DNA of 45,864 nt from Shewanella sp. c952 (lineage in GTDB: Bacteria > Pseudomonadota > Gammaproteobacteria > Enterobacterales > Shewanellaceae), in contig NZ_BPEW01000034.1 in the NCBI RefSeq assembly GCF_019654975.1, positions 1 to 45,864 on the forward strand, read 5' to 3'. The position numbers were made by a program, and so were the translations under genes. Every line of letters starts with the position of its first letter. The stretch's first letter is position 1. The notes under the pieces were generated by a model that ran no database searches, had not been told where the DNA came from, and was given only the letters and a program-made list of their open reading frames with translations. Below are positions 43,880 through 45,864 of the stretch, piece by piece.

Positions 43880-44791
43880 TTAAAGGATAGGGTTAACTCT
43901 ACTCAAAATAATGTTAGAAATGACCGGTGTATTTTGGTTTGTCGAGCGACTCATTCTATGCTCCGCAACCAGTGGGAATATGGTTTGTACATCTTCAGGT
44001 ACAACATATTGACGCCCCTGAACCATTGCCCATGATTTGGCTGCTTTTAAAATGGCTTTGCTGGCTCGAGGTGATAAGCCAATCGCTTCGTCTAACTCTC
44101 TAGAAGTTTTAACAAGCGCCAGTATGTATTTTATTAGTGAATCAGAAGCACTAATGTTATCAACTTTTTGCTGAAGTTCCTGCAGCGAGAGCGCATTTAG
44201 GCATGGAGGCAAGGGCTGGGCCTTGGTCAGTTTTTCTTGGCCTTTTAGCATCGCCATCTCTGCTTCTTGGCTTGGATAACCAATAGATAGTTTCATCATA
44301 AACCTATCTAACTGAGACTCTGGCAGTGGAAAGGTGCCTGATTGCTCACTTGGATTTTGGGTGGCAATAACAAAAAAGGGGTTAGGTAATGGATAGGTTT
44401 CACCGTCAACGGTGATCTGTTTTTCTGCCATTGCTTCTAAAAGTGAGCTTTGAGTCTTTGGGCTAGCTCGGTTAATCTCATCGGCTAAGATCATTTGTTT
44501 GAATATGGGACCTGGGTGAAATACAAATTTAGCCTGTTGTTTGTCAAAAATGCTCACTCCTAAAATATCGGCGGGTAACATATCACTGGTAAATTGGATG
44601 CGTTGATAGCTTAAACTCATACTCTGTGCCATTGCCTGCGACAGGCTCGTTTTACCCATCCCAGGCTGGTCTTCTATCAGCAGGTGTCCTTCTGCAAAAA
44701 TACAGCTGAGAGCAAGTTTTATTTGCTGTTGTTTCCCGAGTAAAACTTGCTCTAGTTGCTCGACCAAAATTGAGATGTTTTCGTTGGGCAT
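43880..44791 (-). CDS. MoxR family AAA+ ATPase
   Basis: 303 residues, cytoplasmic. Walker A DQPGMGKTSL (Lys47), Walker B MILADEINRASPKTQSSLLEAMAE, sensor 1 FFVIATQNPSEQSGTFPLPESQLDRFMMK, and sensor 2 LSPRASKAILKAAKSWA with the following YVVPEDVQ are all intact, so it should be an active ATPase. MoxR proteins act as chaperone-like partners for VWA/DUF58 proteins. AAGGGAG precedes the ATG. First gene of the three-gene operon with the DUF58 and transglutaminase genes. The promoter must lie in the 209 bp before it, where an 8-9-bp hairpin is also found. Confidence 0.93.
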   Translation of the reverse strand: MPNENISILVEQLEQVLLGKQQQIKLALSCIFAEGHLLIEDQPGMGKTSLSQAMAQSMSLSYQRIQFTSDMLPADILGVSIFDKQQAKFVFHPGPIFKQMILADEINRASPKTQSSLLEAMAEKQITVDGETYPLPNPFFVIATQNPSEQSGTFPLPESQLDRFMMKLSIGYPSQEAEMAMLKGQEKLTKAQPLPPCLNALSLQELQQKVDNISASDSLIKYILALVKTSRELDEAIGLSPRASKAILKAAKSWAMVQGRQYVVPEDVQTIFPLVAEHRMSRSTNQNTPVISNIILSRVNPIL

Positions 44792-44873
44792 ACAGCTCCC
44801 TTGTCGGTGGTTTTACACTGAGTTATCTAGCAAAATAATCTTTGCCATCTCGATGGCTACGTTTGTTAACTAT

Positions 44874-44903
44874 GGTGGAAACTACAGCCTGTTTCCACCT
44901 TTT
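44874..44903. other. inverted repeat between the EAL gene and moxR
   Basis: GGTGGAAAC and GTTTCCACC are exact arms around 8 bases, followed by TTTT on the + strand only. Both neighbouring genes run on the - strand, where no T run follows, so it is not an obvious terminator for them. A second small dyad GCCATC-TC-GATGGC lies at 44844-44857. One of these may be an operator for moxR. Confidence 0.5.
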
Positions 44904-45000
44904 ATCGTGGCTAATTATGATATTAAGAGAATAAGAAGAGTAAAAATTCAAAGTAAACTGATGTTTATAGAGTGGCTGTGATGGATATGCGTTATTAGTT

Positions 45001-45723
45001 CTATGGATTATCGACTACCAACAATTCTGGGCTGAGGGTGACACTTTCTTGTACTTGTATAAATTTGGGTTTGAACAGAAAACCTTGAACGAGATCGACC
45101 CCAACATCTTGGGCAAAGAGAAGATGTTCCTCGGTCTCTATACCTTCTAGTACTGTTAACTTATTGGTTTTACGAGCGAAACTTATTAGTGCGCTAATTA
45201 GGTGCAAATACTCAGGTTGCTGCGCTGTTTTTAACCAGTATTTGTCAAATTTTAAGCAGCTAACTTTACTCATTAAGTCGACCGATAGCATAGAGTGTGG
45301 CGCACCGATATCGTCTAATCCGACCGGTATTTTAGAGTGCACTAATTGTTCGATAAAGCTCGCTGCTAAATGTGCATCATTGATACAGGTATTTTCAATA
45401 ATTTCGACATACAGATCTTGCCTTTCTTGCAGTAACGCCAGCATTTTTTCACTATTAAACTCTATTGCATGGGGATCGATATTGACGAACAATTTACCTT
45501 CTAAGGGCGCATGTGTTATTTGAAACGATTTTGCTGCAATTTCAACGCTAGTGAGCAATTTTTGATGGGAATGTAGCTCTTCAAATACAATATTAGGCGC
45601 GATAGCTAAACCATCAAGATTGTAAAACCGTGACAGTGCTTCGTAGCCAAAGATCTCTTTTGTATGTGGGTTAAGTAGCGGTTGATATTCTGCAGTTAAA
45701 CGAAGGCCCGTTAGATCCAGCAT
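45001..45723 (-). CDS. stand-alone EAL domain protein, probable c-di-GMP phosphodiesterase
   Basis: 240 residues comprising only an EAL domain, with no sensor, GGDEF or membrane part. Expected catalytic and metal residues are visible: Glu28 in GYEALSR, Asn81 in LFVNIDP, Glu107 in YVEIIEN, Asp137-Asp138 in GLDDIG, Lys158 in CLKFDK, Glu193 in LEGIE and Gln213 in VQGFLF. All main ligands are kept, but loop 6, normally DDFGTGYSS, reads DDIGAPHSM, and this loop matters for dimerisation and activity. ATG 45723 is preferred; a TTG at 45792 would add 23 residues of poor character. Hydrolysis of c-di-GMP is likely but not certain. Confidence 0.85.
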   Translation of the reverse strand: MLDLTGLRLTAEYQPLLNPHTKEIFGYEALSRFYNLDGLAIAPNIVFEELHSHQKLLTSVEIAAKSFQITHAPLEGKLFVNIDPHAIEFNSEKMLALLQERQDLYVEIIENTCINDAHLAASFIEQLVHSKIPVGLDDIGAPHSMLSVDLMSKVSCLKFDKYWLKTAQQPEYLHLISALISFARKTNKLTVLEGIETEEHLLFAQDVGVDLVQGFLFKPKFIQVQESVTLSPELLVVDNP

Positions 45724-45864
45724 AGCTCTTTTGTTTTTGGTGTAATGATAACCATTTACACTAACATAAAAGTAGTGAGATAAAACAATCAAAACACTTA
45801 AGCGCTTTATTAATAACCATTGTGACTAAAATAATTCTTAAGCCGTATGAATTTATTAGTGTTT

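Noticed and set aside
43880..44791. MoxR ATPase as part of a ternary anti-phage or tellurite-type system
   Set aside because: The neighbours are a DUF58 protein and a membrane transglutaminase, the usual envelope operon, with no effector nuclease or toxin.

Overview
The window looks like a chromosomal segment of a marine gammaproteobacterium of the Shewanella type. This is inferred from the protein sequences and from gene orders shared with Shewanella, Vibrio and Escherichia: ldtD-mepK, prkA-yeaH-spoVR, fadR divergent from nhaB-dsbB, tamA-tamB, recC-recB-recD without ptrA, a napDABC cluster ending in a very short membrane protein, and moxR-DUF58-transglutaminase. No plasmid, phage, insertion sequence or CRISPR array is recognisable. 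Nearly everything is coherent core genome with short intergenic gaps.

Layout. 1-120: 3' part of a tRNA-Leu(UAA) and its terminator. 238-817: a type IV pilin-like gene whose start is out of frame with its body by one base. 984-3446 (+): an L,D-transpeptidase, the endopeptidase MepK and ribosomal protein L25. 3507-8303 (-): prkA-yeaH-spoVR stress operon. 8711-10914 (-): dsbB and nhaB. 11220-11939 (+): fadR, read divergently from nhaB. 12009-17851 (-): tamA-tamB, the outer-membrane translocation and assembly pair. 17990-25088 (+): an exported isoaspartyl peptidase, a four-cysteine small protein, an outer-membrane barrel-like protein, a CBS-pair protein and the RNA helicase HrpA. 25807-29842 (+): periplasmic nitrate reductase napDABC plus a 42-residue membrane protein, preceded by a 718-bp leader with an FNR/EtrA-like site. 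30120-40580 (-): D-Ala-D-Ala ligase and recC-recB-recD. 40754-44791 (-): MoxR ATPase, DUF58 protein and membrane transglutaminase. 45001-45723 (-): a stand-alone EAL-domain protein.

How the genes work together. Several blocks serve the envelope: peptidoglycan 3-3 crosslinking (LdtD), crosslink cleavage (MepK), the peptide precursor (Ddl), disulfide formation (DsbB) and outer-membrane assembly (TamAB). The nap block is anaerobic nitrate respiration: NapC passes quinol electrons to NapB and then to the Mo/FeS enzyme NapA, and NapD chaperones the NapA Tat signal. RecBCD is a complete double-strand-break repair enzyme.

I found no convincing new multi-gene system. The most useful leads are small: the frameshifted pilin, the four-cysteine 98-residue protein, the short nap-linked membrane protein, a 25-codon reading frame overlapping the napD start, a FadR-like palindrome laid over the putative fadR -10 element, a terminator only 22 bp ahead of dsbB, and the unexplained 700-bp nap leader.
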